This document shows positions 47,003-57,938 of a stretch of 64,000 bases of DNA, piece by piece (the stretch's first letter is position 1; each line of letters starts with the position of its first letter). Under the pieces are notes generated by a model. The model ran no database searches. It was not told the DNA's origin and saw only the letters and a program-made list of their open reading frames with translations. A program made the translations under genes and the position numbers. Origin of the DNA: Pestalotiopsis fici W106-1 (lineage: Eukaryota > Ascomycota > Sordariomycetes > Amphisphaeriales > Sporocadaceae); contig NW_006917100.1 of NCBI RefSeq assembly GCF_000516985.1, forward strand, positions 2,407,490 through 2,471,489. Reading direction: 5' to 3'.

Positions 47003-47520
47003 ATGGCAGGCCTCAAGCACTTCAGTACGTTCCGAGACCGACCGCGGTCCATGGCGCCCGCCGCCCGTTGTACGAGACCGCAAAAGCTGATACTACATGA
47101 CAGAACTGGCGTTCGACCCGTCCATCCAGAAGCTGGGGAGTACGTATTTCACCCGCGGCCCCTCCCCTCTGACGTGATCGCTACACTATACCCATGATAC
47201 TGCGTTGTCCGGGATTGAGGGAAAAGAGTCAAACGACGAGAAGGAGACGAGACAATGGCTGACGATACGAAACAGCGATGCAAACGAACCGCGTCAAGTA
47301 CTTCCGCTGGACCCCAAGAACTGCGCGCATCACCTTCATGTACGCCGTGTTTGTTCCGGCGCTCTTTGGCATCGTCGCCTACCAGACAGACGTAAGTCGC
47401 AACATCGGTTCGGAGGGGTTGAGTAACGAGTAGGCGCTTTGGGCTAACACGGGTTGTAATGTTTAGGGCAAGTGGGATCTGCGGGCAAAGAGGAAGGGCG
47501 ATTTGATTTCCGAATTCTAA
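47003..47520 (+). CDS. NADH:ubiquinone oxidoreductase subunit NDUFB4/B15-like (75 aa)
   Basis: Four tiny exons (47003-47024, 47104-47139, 47276-47391, 47467-47520) give exactly 76 codons; all three introns have GT..AG ends. The protein starts MAGLKHFKLAFDPSIQKLG and continues into NRVKYFRWTPRTARITFMYA, then a single membrane helix (VFVPALFGIVAYQTD), and ends GKWDLRAKRKGDLISEF. This is the fungal form of complex I accessory subunit B15, an inner-membrane protein with one helix. The pattern NR-x-KYFRWTPRTA and the GKWD..KR.GD..EF tail are the diagnostic parts. The exons are too short to show up as long frames. The A|AA, A|CG and D|GKW splice joints were fixed by phase. Confidence 0.85.
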
Positions 47521-48030
47521 AGTATCGAGAGAGCGAAGGAGACCATCTCAAAGCGAACCGCGCATGCGAGACTTGTAAATAAACAGGGCGAATCAATGGA
47601 CAATGGAATAAATGGGACCGACTGCTGTAACCTCTATGGTCCTCCGAGCAACCGAGCTTCCATGCGTATGCTGTTGCCTTACTTCAGGCGCTTAGTCTTT
47701 TCTGGGGAGATCATTGTCTTCCCCATTCGGCCAGATTATATCATGATATCATTAAGCCTCGAGAATGACATGGTCAGAGAAGAATACATCAAGTTCAGAC
47801 CAATACTCTTGTGTCTACCTAGTGGTCAGCACAATCTTGGCTTGGGACTCCAAGCAGGTCTTTTTATGATGCTTCACTGTTACTTTACTTTGTTGTTCTT
47901 CACTAGCTCAAGCTATTTCGGTTACTCTACATGCCAGGGATTGTCACAATATCAAGTAGTAGAAAGCCAGACCTCTGACCGCATTTCAAGCTTATTCTTT
48001 CTATTTGGCGCCTCCAACACGACAGAGGAA
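47521..48030. other. 3' flanking region between convergent genes
   Basis: About 0.5 kb between the complex I subunit gene and PRP18. A plus-strand frame starting at 47596 runs across it and over PRP18, but it is only the complement of that gene. Confidence 0.5.
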
Positions 48031-49092
48031 CTATCCCATGAGTTGTCTGATATCTTCGGGCGGCCACCGAACTTGCGCAAACGTGAGACAGCGCTTGATG
48101 CTCTGAAGATATTTTCGCGTAACCTCGTCACCCATGACATGTCCTCTCTCGCCGTCATGCAGCTTTTCTCGCGCACTTCGCTCGTGGATACCCACCATGG
48201 TAACACCAATGGGCCAGGCGGCTTTGCCAATACTCAGACGCAGGTATCCGTCATTCGCATCCACGTATCGTCGCTCCTGTGCCGCTTTGACGATCTCAAT
48301 CACAGGCTCGAGGATGTCGTCGTCCAGGTCGTCCTTTTCAAGCTTGCGGAACAGGGGAGTCATGTTCTCCCGGCTCTGTATCATGGCCGTCACTGCTGCC
48401 CGACTTTCAAATGTATCCCGCCTCTCCTCCTGCGCAAGCGCCATCTCCCACTCCCGGAGCACCATGGTAAAGTAAGAAGCCAGTTGGCGGAACAGATATC
48501 TCCGAGCTTCCTTATCCTTGGGCATGGTGCCGTCGACCTTCATGTCCTTTTCATCCACCATCTGTATCGTTGTCGGGATCGGGCCCTTGGACACCACCGT
48601 GGTAAGTTTTTTGTGTCGTCTCAGACGTCCTTTGTGTGACTCTCCAAACAGAATGGCCGGCTCGCCCAGAGCGCGCAGCTTTTCAATCAGTTCCCCGTCT
48701 GGAATGTCATCCTCGGCGTCGCCGTCCGCAGAAGCATCAGCACTCTCGTCCTCCTTGAGCTCCGGCAGGCCGAGTCGCTTCCTCCGCTTCCTCTCCTCCT
48801 CCTTGGCGGTTTCCTCGCGTCGCCTCCTGGTATCCTCCTCGAGCTTGCGGCGCTTCTCATCCCGGATGCGCGCCTCCTCGGCGGCATCTTCCTCACGCTT
48901 CCGCTTCTCGGCCGCCTTGGCCGCGCGCTTCTCCTCGAGCTCCTTCTGCTCCGCCAGGTAGGCCTTTTGTCGTTCTGCCTCCACGTCGGCGCGCCTCATG
49001 TACTTGCCGGGGGCAGCCCTGTCGGCTGGGGCGCTCTCAGCCTTGGGCTTCGCTTTCGCGATCTCTTTAGACATGAGAGAGGCGAAATCCAT
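48031..49092 (-). CDS. prp18: Pre-mRNA-splicing factor Prp18 (353 aa)
   Basis: A single exon of 354 codons starting MDFASLMSKEIAKAK. Residues about 35-110 are an extremely charged Glu/Arg/Lys helix (KRKREEDAAEEARIRDEKRR). A short acidic linker and the segment DGELIEKLRALGEPAILFGE follow, which matches the PRP4-like SFM motif of Prp18. The C-terminal Prp18 domain includes KEARRYLFRQLASYFTMVLREWE, FRKLEKDDLDDDILEPVIEIV, the loop DGYLRLSIGKAAWPIGVTMVGIHERSA, and QSIKRCLTFAQVRWPPED. This protein acts in the second catalytic step of splicing within the U5 snRNP-associated complex. Length and motif order fit the family, and the gene looks intact. Confidence 0.96.
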   Translation of the reverse strand: MDFASLMSKEIAKAKPKAESAPADRAAPGKYMRRADVEAERQKAYLAEQKELEEKRAAKAAEKRKREEDAAEEARIRDEKRRKLEEDTRRRREETAKEEERKRRKRLGLPELKEDESADASADGDAEDDIPDGELIEKLRALGEPAILFGESHKGRLRRHKKLTTVVSKGPIPTTIQMVDEKDMKVDGTMPKDKEARRYLFRQLASYFTMVLREWEMALAQEERRDTFESRAAVTAMIQSRENMTPLFRKLEKDDLDDDILEPVIEIVKAAQERRYVDANDGYLRLSIGKAAWPIGVTMVGIHERSAREKLHDGERGHVMGDEVTRKYLQSIKRCLTFAQVRWPPEDIRQLMG

Positions 49093-49776
49093 CTTGGTCA
49101 GAAATTCTTTTTTCTTTTTTTTTTTTTTTTGGGATACCCGAAAATACCCTTAAATTCAGCTTTTGTTGAGGCAAGTCAAAGTGAGAGAGAGAGAGAAAAG
49201 AAAAAGGCGTGGCTCTTTTTCTTTTCCTTGCTGGGCAAATATTTGATCAAGTCGGAGGAATAATCAGTCGTCTATTAAATGTACATTAGTGCAGCAAAAT
49301 GTAGTCTCAATAAAATTGATATGGACCTGCTAGAGCTAATGTAATGTACGTAGCTGACTTCAACAAAGTGGTAGTGGCGCAAAGTCGCGGGGCCGCCAGA
49401 GCTCAAGTAGCTGCTACCTTAGGTACCTGCTCAAAGCTGCCTTGGCTCTCCCGACACGCTAAAAACCCAATTAAGCTTTCCCAGGGTCCCCTCCAGCAGA
49501 GACCTCAGCCTTTAGTGCATTGGTTGTATGTATGATACGTAAAACATATTACAGCTTCAACACATTACACACAAAGTCCCGTACTCTCAATTCCAAGTCT
49601 GCAACTACGCAAGCATTCACAATTCTTCTGCGCAGCCCTGTGTTAGAGACGAGCAGCAATATCACAATCATGATCTGAATGCGGCTTATCATCTTTTTCT
49701 CTCTTGAAAGAAAGCGTACCGTCCATCCGCAACAGCTGGAAAAGGACACACGCAGGACGGACCGGCCGATAAAGAG
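49093..49776. other. Divergent promoter region between PRP18 and SAP18
   Basis: About 0.7 kb between the ATG of PRP18 (minus) and the ATG of SAP18 (plus). It contains a T tract right after the PRP18 start (about 49106-49130). No further gene is seen. Confidence 0.5.
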
Positions 49777-50729
49777 ATGGACAGGCGCGCAAACCCGCCC
49801 TCGGCGTTGCGAATATTCTATCGCACCGGCGCATTCCACCGGTATGAGCTCGGAAACGACATCTCTCTTTGCCTCGTTAGAAGAGGAAAGAAGGGGGAAA
49901 AGAAAGAAAAGAAATTATGGAATATTGGTATTAACAACTTTGTCATTACAGGCCTGATGAGTTCTTCGCGCCGGAGCTCCTACCGCACCTCACCGTCCAT
50001 ACTTGGCCTTCTTGCACTCTCCACGAGCTGTCGCATCATGTCGCCTTCACGGCGCCTTCCATCCTTCCCGACCCGGTAATAGGCACTCGGCTGTCGTTCC
50101 GCCTCATTTACCCAGACGCGCGCGGCGCTGCCGGCCCCTCGGCCCATGCTCAGGGCCCCAAGTATATGATCAAAGATTTGGGTAGCATCGTGATCGGCGA
50201 CGGCGAACCGGGCCTGGAGGCTGAAGATACTTCCTCTCTCCATAGGGATCTTGGCGAAGCAGATGGGTTGCGAGGCAGCGTGGATGGAGGCGAGGGTCTG
50301 AAAACCCTAGCCGAAGCTCGATTTGTTGTTGGGGATTATATTTCCCTGGCCATTTTGCCGCCCCTAGAGGACGGCAGTATTGCACCTCCCAGCGCCGCGA
50401 GAATGGGTAGAGGTGCCGGTGCCGGAGAGGCGGGCACCGTTGTAGGACGCGCACCAGGCCATCTTGGAAGAGACAGATTTCACGATTCTGGTGGTCGCAG
50501 AGGTGGTCGCGCCGGGCGTTCAGATGGCTTTGGTTGGGGCAGTCGAGGAGGAGCAGGCGGCAGTGCTTCTGCTGGTGGTAGTTTTGGCGTTCCAAGGGGA
50601 GAGTGGAGGCGTGGCGAACAATTACCCGACGTGCCTCGAGAACGCGGCGGTTCCTCTGGAGAATGGAGAGGGCTGGATTCACAATCCAACAGGTCACATG
50701 CTCGAGGTCGTGGCCGAGGCAGATGGTAG
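49777..50729 (+). CDS. sap18: SAP18-like protein, Sin3-associated polypeptide (280 aa)
   Basis: Two exons joined by a 110-bp phase 2 intron (49842-49951, GTATGA..CAG) give 281 codons. The splice yields ALRIFYRTGAFHRPDEF, the conserved entry into the SAP18 ubiquitin-like fold. It continues with LPHLTVHTWPSCTLHELSHH, LPDPVIGTRLSFRLIYPD, YMIKDLGSIVIGDGEPG and LAEARFVVGDYISLAILPPL. The fungal version has an acidic insert (PGLEAEDTSSLHRDLGEADG) and a long C-terminal Arg-Gly-rich tail after GSIAPPSAARMGRG that ends ARGRGRGRW. SAP18 is part of the Sin3 histone deacetylase and ASAP splicing-associated complexes. The start is the first ATG after an in-frame stop. The RGG-like tail suggests RNA or histone contacts. 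Confidence 0.9.
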
Positions 50730-51088
50730 GAAATCGAATCTTTGCAAGTATCTCGCAGTGGCGTTCTGGGCGTTGGCACGATTTACGTTTTCACAGGCAG
50801 CGGGTGGTCGTCTGGTTTATTTATTATGACTAAAGCACATGGCCATGATACCCTTGAGATAGATGAATGTGTGAAGATGAATTCATTATCCCTGTCATTA
50901 TCTAATCATTTTGCCAGGTGAACGAACGCAATTGACTAAGGTTCGTCAAAATCGGCCGCCACGTAGCAGAGACGCGCTGCGCGGAATTAACATGGTCAGA
51001 TCCCTCCTGAACGCCAGTACTCCCCATTCCAGTTTCTGGAATATGCTTTCTGTTGAATGTTGTCACCACATTTTTGTTGTAGCACTGT
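50730..51088. other. 3' flanking region between convergent genes
   Basis: About 360 bp between the stops of the SAP18 (plus) and CSN1 (minus) genes. Nothing else is seen. Confidence 0.6.
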
Positions 51089-52664
51089 CTAGAACGAGCT
51101 CTCAGCAACGCCCTTGCGAGTGTCATCGAACCACATGTCTGTCACACCTGAGCCTGGGGGAGCCGCTTTTCTACCATGACCCTTCACCTCCAGATCAGCA
51201 GCCATGATACTCATGCGCCGGATACGTTCCAAGACTTCCTTTTCATAGTTCTTGGCCGCCTCCAGAGCCGCACTCTGCATCTCCACCCGACGATCTGGTG
51301 ATACTGCAACCAGCAGTCTATCAATGGTATTGATGCGAGCCTGGAGCCTGCCACTCCGGATCATGGCTACCAGTTCCGACTCCAAAGACTCGCCAGGCTT
51401 GGCAAAAGCCTCGTTCAAGCTGTCCAGGGTGACGCAGGAAAAGGGGATAAAATATTGTACAATACACTTGGTGCGGATCAGTGAGTAGAGGACTGAGACG
51501 TGTTTGTGAAGATGAATGTCGAGAAGGTAATCGGGTCGGTATGACTCCAGGATTGCGAGGCACTGGGAATAACGGCCATTGACAAACATGTTGATGGCCT
51601 TGCGAAGGTGTGACTCCAGTTCCAGGTAAGTTCTAAAGCTCGTGTTATTGAGAACCCGGGACTGGAGCTCAGCTCGATCCATGGATGCCAGAGCCAAGAG
51701 CGCACCATAGGTAGCCACATCGTTGGGGCTGATGATATCATTGAGACGTTGGCAATGAACCAGATCACCCGTCTCCAAGAAGTTCCTGGCAGCCTCGTAG
51801 TACTTCTCGGAATTGAGATTGGCAATGCCGGAGACCACCTTGACATACGGCTGATGGGCTCTGGCTTCCTCATCACCACTGGTAGGACTGGCAAACATCT
51901 TGCCGACATTGGAGAGGACACTGGGCCAGTCCCGTTTTTGGACCATGACACCAATCAAATACTTGGCAACCTCGAGAAGATGCGACGGCGTGCTAGCTTC
52001 ACCTCTCATGCGCACAAATGTATCAGCGGCGCCCTGCAGCTCGCCGATTCTCTCGAGGTGTAGGGCCATGTCCCGATAGCCAATCTGCGCCGAATATAAA
52101 GATCCAACATTAGCGGCTCGTATCCCGGGGAAGAGTAGACAATCTTGCGCGGACGTACCCTGATGCTCTCTCTCACAAGGTTGTTCTTATATTGTTTGAG
52201 CTCAACTTCGAGGCGGCTGGTCTCGGCCTTATTCAGCTTGGTTGTCTTGTCCAACCAAGCCTGATCGAATTGAGCCTCTGGCTCGCCGGGGGCGGCGGCG
52301 CGAATGGCTTCCCAGGCGTTGCGATATTGTTGCGTGTCCCTTCCATTCTTGGCCTCCACTATGGCAGCTTTTAGGGCATCTAGGCCCAAGGGAACGGAAG
52401 ATTGTCCTATCAGCAGCAGTCGATCGAAGCGTGTCCGGCCTGAACAAAGTTAGGAAAGTCGCACATCTCGGAGCGGTGGGGTTGGCGCACCTCGATAATT
52501 AGATATGTAGAGGTCGAGGTCGAATTTGGGCGCCTCTGCATGTCTGGTTAGCTGTATTCTGGTCAGGCGTGGGGTCTTTGCATCGTGCCTTTGACTATGA
52601 TGTTGCCTTGATGCTCCATGAGCGTGAAATAGCTGAGGAGCTGGGTGCTGCTCTGGTCCGCCAT
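51089..52664 (-). CDS. csnA: COP9 signalosome subunit 1, CSN1 (465 aa)
   Basis: Five exons (52664-52589, 52535-52491, 52439-52159, 52084-51089 plus splice joints) come from four exons and three introns at 52536-52588, 52440-52490 and 52085-52158; total 466 codons. The protein begins MADQSSTQLLSYFTLMEHQG, then EAPKFDLDLYISNYRGRTRF, matching the family N-terminus. The helical repeat region follows (ALKAAIVEAKNGRD, RIGELQGAADTFVRMRGEAS, LEVAKYLIGVMVQKRDW) and then the PCI domain (FIPFSCVTLDSLNEAFAKPG, ELVAMIRSGRLQARINTID). It ends with the conserved AADLEVKGHGRKA tail. CSN1 is the scaffold of the COP9 signalosome, which removes Nedd8 from cullins and in fungi controls development and light responses. 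The first intron would use a GC donor (AAAG|GCACGA) to fit the family alignment. Confidence 0.93.
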
Positions 52665-55600
52665 CGTGCCTTGCTTGTCTTTGGATAACGGCGCACCATG
52701 CACAAGGTCTACTGGGTGTTGAAGGATTTCGGGTGGATCGCGCGTTCTTCGATCGTTCTGGGATGTGATGATTGGGGTTTTGGCAAACCTAGAGGTTCGT
52801 TGCCCTTGAGTTTGTTGTAAATGCCAATAAGGTATACCGTTGCGCACACAGTTGTGTAGTGTAAGATACCTAGGTAGATAGTATGTAGGTTCGTCTGTAG
52901 ACAAACGGACGTAAGAAGCACGGTGGGGCCTTGGAGCTCCATCGTGCCTGCCTTAACCATCAGCGTTATCGATAGCGGGGTAGCTTCCTCACAGTCATGG
53001 AGCGCATCATACCTTTTTTGTATGTACTTTCAATGTTGCTTAGATTCACGTATGCACTCAACCGACGTGCTACAATCAGACACCATACCCCAAAGTGTTT
53101 GTTCTAAAATAACAAATTGGGTTTTACTTCAATTTCTCGTAGTCCCTTGTAACCCACAAACCAGCTGTTGATTCATGAAGGAATGGGGAGTTGTCATTTT
53201 GGCTCTATAACATATAATAATATATGTATGAAGGGGTATTTTGTCCATCCTGACTTGTCTGGTAAACGAGTAGTCAATCATTGTCAGTGGAAAGAGGCTG
53301 TCTTGCAGACATTGTTAGCACGAGGATAAACGACTATAATCGCAGCCTCGGGGGTTTGGGAGATATATAGGAACTATTCCCAATAAACTTGTCTTTCCTT
53401 TTGAAATAGTGGTGTTTTTGTTTTCCTTGGGCTGCTAGGAATTGGACACTAGCTTCAAATGCGACGAACAACTTTTGTCTTGTCAAAGCAAACCGTGCAA
53501 GTACGTATGTGTATACGTGATCGTATCCCGACGATGTACACAAAGTAGAAGGGGCTTTGTTACCTACATGGCCATTGGGCAAATGACAACATAATCCATC
53601 CTGGGAATGACTTGGAAATGAATTCTCTGGGCGAGGAACAAGGTAGGAGATTCTTTTTACCGCCCTCACAAACCCAAGTAGTAAAAGGGCAATGCCACAC
53701 CTGCCATTGAAGGCTCGGATGTAGGTGAAACGCGGAGTTAGTGAACTCTCGAGACTGACCCCGAGGCGAGAACACGTCTATCTGAGAGAAACCTTGAGTC
53801 AATGCTAACGAACGACGATCTCTACTTGCGCAAGGCCGAGTCATTCCGAGCAAAATCAAAACCGTCGCAAGGGGGTCCGGACTTATGACTTCACACAGCG
53901 AGGAAAGTAATAAAAATAGCTCGGACAGGTGGTAGATCCACAGACTGGTCTTTACTTTGGCTCTTCCCCTAGCGAGCTCATGAAAGCATAGAATAAGTCC
54001 ATTCCTGCAGCTTCAATAAAACATGGTGGGTTGCAGCCCTGAACGGGCTTGGTAGACTTGGGTCAACCTAGTAGATAGAGAGGAAATCAAATAAACAAGA
54101 CGTGCGTTACATCCATTGCAGGCACAATTGCCACTCGAGGCATTCTCCCGTGCGCGGAAATAGTCCCAAAAGTTCTGTGTCAGAACTTGCAGCTCACTGA
54201 CTCGTGGTCAGGGTCGGAAGAAGTCTTGATATTACCATCGGCGCGTGATTGACAAAATGAGAAAGGAAAAGACTTTCCGACGCAATAAGCCCTAAAAACA
54301 GGTCTTGCTCAAAGCGAGCTTGGCCTGTTTCTTCTACTTTCTGTTTCGAGAATTACACTAGAAGCGGGTTGAATTCACTTGGGTAATCGAGAGATTGTAA
54401 TGTACGATTGATTACCTAAGACAATATCCCATACTGTGTATACTGCACCTACACTATGTACCATGAAAATTTGGCAATCGCCATTCTCCTGGCCGAGTTT
54501 ATGAATGAGTGTTGATCGATCCATGAAGGAGACAAGTTGAATGATCGATCCGCACGCATGCTGTGCTCCGGATACCCGGCACACATTGATCTGGCACTAG
54601 ATTTGCCAAGACTTGCTCCGGTTTGCTTGGCAGCTCAGCCTGGACACTGGGCTGCCAATAGCGAGGCAACACCCAGCCCAGAACATCCCCTTGACGTTGG
54701 CCCTGTCCTGCGCTGTTCGCTTGAGATCGAACGCTGGCCACGTATGGCTACTACTGCTGTGTGGGAGAAGCCCCAAGTCGTGCTCAGCTATCGCCGGTCT
54801 TGGAGAGAGTCTTGATAGGTTATTGGTAGCTAAAGCGGGTAAAAAGTAGGTAATAAGCTGTTCACTGGCGATGATAATATGCCGCTTGCTGGGCTAGGGA
54901 GACCTAAATGTTCTACATACTTGCAGTGTATCATTAATACCAGCTTGTACTCACTTATTGGCTTCAAGCCAACAACCTCAGTGTTTTTTTTTTATCATGG
55001 TGAATATAGTAGAGCAAAACGAGGAACGCATCGTTGGTCATGTGCTTCATTCTCCAAAATGCGTCTATAAAATGGACACGAATAATCATGACCTGGTAGC
55101 ACTCTGAACTCAAGATATCATACTTACCAGTATGCCACTGAGCACAGGCTACGTTATTGATCCAGCATCATGGGGACGCAATGACGACTGCTGTTCCTGC
55201 TCGCAGCAAACGGATGTTTAGAGTTCAATGGGCTGCAGAGTTTGCGCCGTTTGTCGACATGTGAATCCTGTTGCCCGTTGGCGGCGAACCATGACCAATT
55301 GGTTAAGCGGAAGCATCTTCAAGTATTACTTTAAGGCCATTTCGACTCACGGAGGCTTCCGACGCCATATAGTGCTGTCCGAGAAATTGCGAAACCTGGA
55401 ATATGTGGACTTGACGCTGCTGTTGGCACCAGCTGTGTAGGCGGCGAAGAAAGGTTCTTCTGTTTTTTGTCTGTTGACAAGGTGGCCAAATCATTCCAGA
55501 TATCTGGTTAGCAGTGCTTAAACATATAGGATACGCAGACAGAAAGCGCCGTTGGATGATGCATCCCGGGCCCTGGGTTGAGTTTGGCACCGTCGTGACG

Positions 55601-56061
55601 GCTGACTGTTGTTACAGAGTCGTTCCTTAAAGTGTATAGTTTTAGTAGAGACGTTACCAGTCATGAAATCATACCCATTCCCCGGCGCAGGCCGCATTGC
55701 TTCGTCACAGCAATAAATGCATGCAACTGTGCAATCTGTTTTTAGCCATACTTGCCTAGACGACCCTACGTAGATAAACGTACGTACTAAATGTGTACGT
55801 ACCAGGTGTGCTTACACATTCTTGCCCTTCGGGACGTACCTTATCTGCAACTAACGCAAGCTGGGTGTGGCTATAAGGGTGAAAACCTGAGTGTAAGTTA
55901 TAGGGAGAGGAGGCCGCCAACCAACGATACATACCTACTCAACCCTGGTCCGGGCAATTCTGCCTATAGTTCAAACAACATCTTCGCCGATATCAATTGC
56001 TTGCAAGTGCAAGGTTGCTGGTGAGTTGAATGAAATTGGGGTGTGGGATTTCCCATCATTC

Positions 56062-56081
56062 TTTTTTTTTTTTTTTTTTTT
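56062..56081. repeat. Poly-T tract, 20 bp
   Basis: Twenty consecutive T residues in the gene-poor interval. Confidence 0.9.
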
Positions 56082-57800
56082 CCGAGGATGATGGTTTCTT
56101 TTCGGGGGAAACTCGTTGTTGTCGGTGTATCCTAGTGGATGACAGAATACGCCATTTACCGCGCATCAAGGCGTATCGTCGTTTCTCGGCTGCCTTAGCC
56201 AGACCACCTACGTAGCTCGTCTTGGTAGCGTCTCCCGACGATGACTATTTTCTTTTATAGTGATCTAGAACACCGAGGGTTATGAGAAAACGAAAACCCG
56301 TTGTGGCTACCCAAATCCAAGTGTAAAACATGTGAAGGTTTGGTTTCCTCTCCGCGGACTTCCCTATGACATTACCTCACCTAGGTTAATGTAAGTCCTT
56401 ACACAGTATGTAGCTTACATACACGTATTAAAACCTGCTAGGAACAAAAGCAAAAGCCCATGATTACTATCCAGAGTCCGTTCCCTAGATGTCTAGGTAA
56501 TGCAGGCCAGTGTCTAGTGGCAGCTAATTAGCAAGTGGAACGGATCTATTGCTAGCATCATCGGCACTTTGACTGGGGCTGGAGAAGATACACGTACATT
56601 GATTCATTACCCTTACCTAGTAGTATCCTAACCGAACTAGGTATTGTATACCAACATACCCATCCTTGCGCCACAATTTGAGATGCCAACTTGTTGGAGG
56701 GCACGAATTAGACGTACGTAATTGCCATGTGTAAGTGGTCCCTGAGAAATACCTTGATGGACAGAGAAGAAAACTCTTTAACAAGAGAGGGAGTGTAGGA
56801 AATAAGTGTAAATATGTGGACTATAATAAACCTGCCTACTAGGTATGTATGCATTTGTGGTTACCTACTCAGCCGCTGGCTTTGCAAAGTGTGCTACAAA
56901 TTACACGCTGCATGGCTAGTGTACCGCCAACGATCGTACCTAACCTAGCAGGCTGTAACAAGTTGATTCGTAGTAATAGTAGAAGAAGAAGAAGAAGTAA
57001 TACGCAGTAGAAAGGCAAGTTATTAATATCAAGAAGAAAAAAAGTCCACTGTAACTTGGAGACGGTGCCTCCCCGGTCTCAATGGCCGCCCGAAATCGAA
57101 CTTGTCTCCATTTGGCTGTCGCATGCGTCCCACTTGGGTCATCGCTAGATACATTGACGGTTGACCTGCCCCCCCCCGGCTCTCGATTCAAGACCATTCC
57201 CTTGATTACGCCCAACCCAACCGGTGCAGGCCACCACCGCAACCACCACCACCACCACTTGGCACTGGTAGATTGCATTTCTTTTCTTCGCTCAATTCTA
57301 GGAGGACCAGCGATTCTGCTGTACCAGTCATCTCCTCGGTCGACAAACCCACACCCCCGGTTTCTCATCGTGTGTCCTGACCTTTTTTTTTCCCCCTTCT
57401 TTCCAGTCATTGATCAGACAATCGCACGCTATTCTGTTTACCTACATACTACCATACCAACCTACTTGCCTAACTGTCGTCTGCCTTTCCCGTGTATGCG
57501 CGCGCGCGACAACGGCACCACCAGTCGCAGTCTACCAACGTGACTGTCTCGAACCAGCGGGAACCTGTACTTTCTTTTCCCCTTCTCCTCTCCGCCCCCT
57601 TCCCCCTTCCTCCAGTCGATTGCGTGCGCCGCTCAGCAAGTATCTATCTGCTTTGGGGGGGAAAACACGAACACTGCTGGCTGCGACGCTTCGACCAACC
57701 CCTGCCCCACGTCGCTCGCTGCTCAACCTTCAACTTCGCTCTGCTCTCATCTGCATCTCGCCATCCTCTTTACAGGTTTTCTTTTGGCGGGGATCCCGCC

Positions 57801-57872
57801 ATGAAATAAAAGCCCATCGTTCTGTGGTCCACGATGCATGCCTGTCACCTGAGCATTCACCGCCCCAAATAA
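57801..57872 (+). promoter_or_regulatory. Two short upstream reading frames in the transcription factor leader
   Basis: ATGAAATAA at 57801-57809 encodes two residues, and a 12-codon frame at 57834-57872 starts MHACHLSIHRPK and stops. Both lie within 140 bp of the main ATG at 57939, so scanning ribosomes would meet them if this stretch is unspliced leader. They could lower translation of the main frame. Confidence 0.45.
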
Positions 57873-57938
57873 ATCCAGTTGACCGAACGTTGCGACCAAA
57901 CTCAGGCGCTCACAGGAAACCTGCAAGGAGAGGTCACC

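Larger units (their letters stand above)
52665..57938. other. Gene-poor interval of 5.3 kb
   Basis: The left part is promoter of CSN1 and the right part is leader and promoter of the Zn2Cys6 gene. No frame between is recognised as a gene; frames are short and occur on both strands. It contains a T20 tract at 56062-56081, many TACCTA/TAGGTA words (for example about 52868) and a C/T-rich stretch (57380-57600) upstream of the transcription factor. Confidence 0.5.

Noticed and set aside
47596..48639. 347-residue plus-strand frame
   Set aside because: It is the complement of PRP18, which has clear domain content on the minus strand.
50170..50779. Minus-strand frames of 99-175 residues, Pro/Arg rich
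   Set aside because: They are the complement of the Gly/Arg-rich C-terminus of SAP18 on the plus strand.
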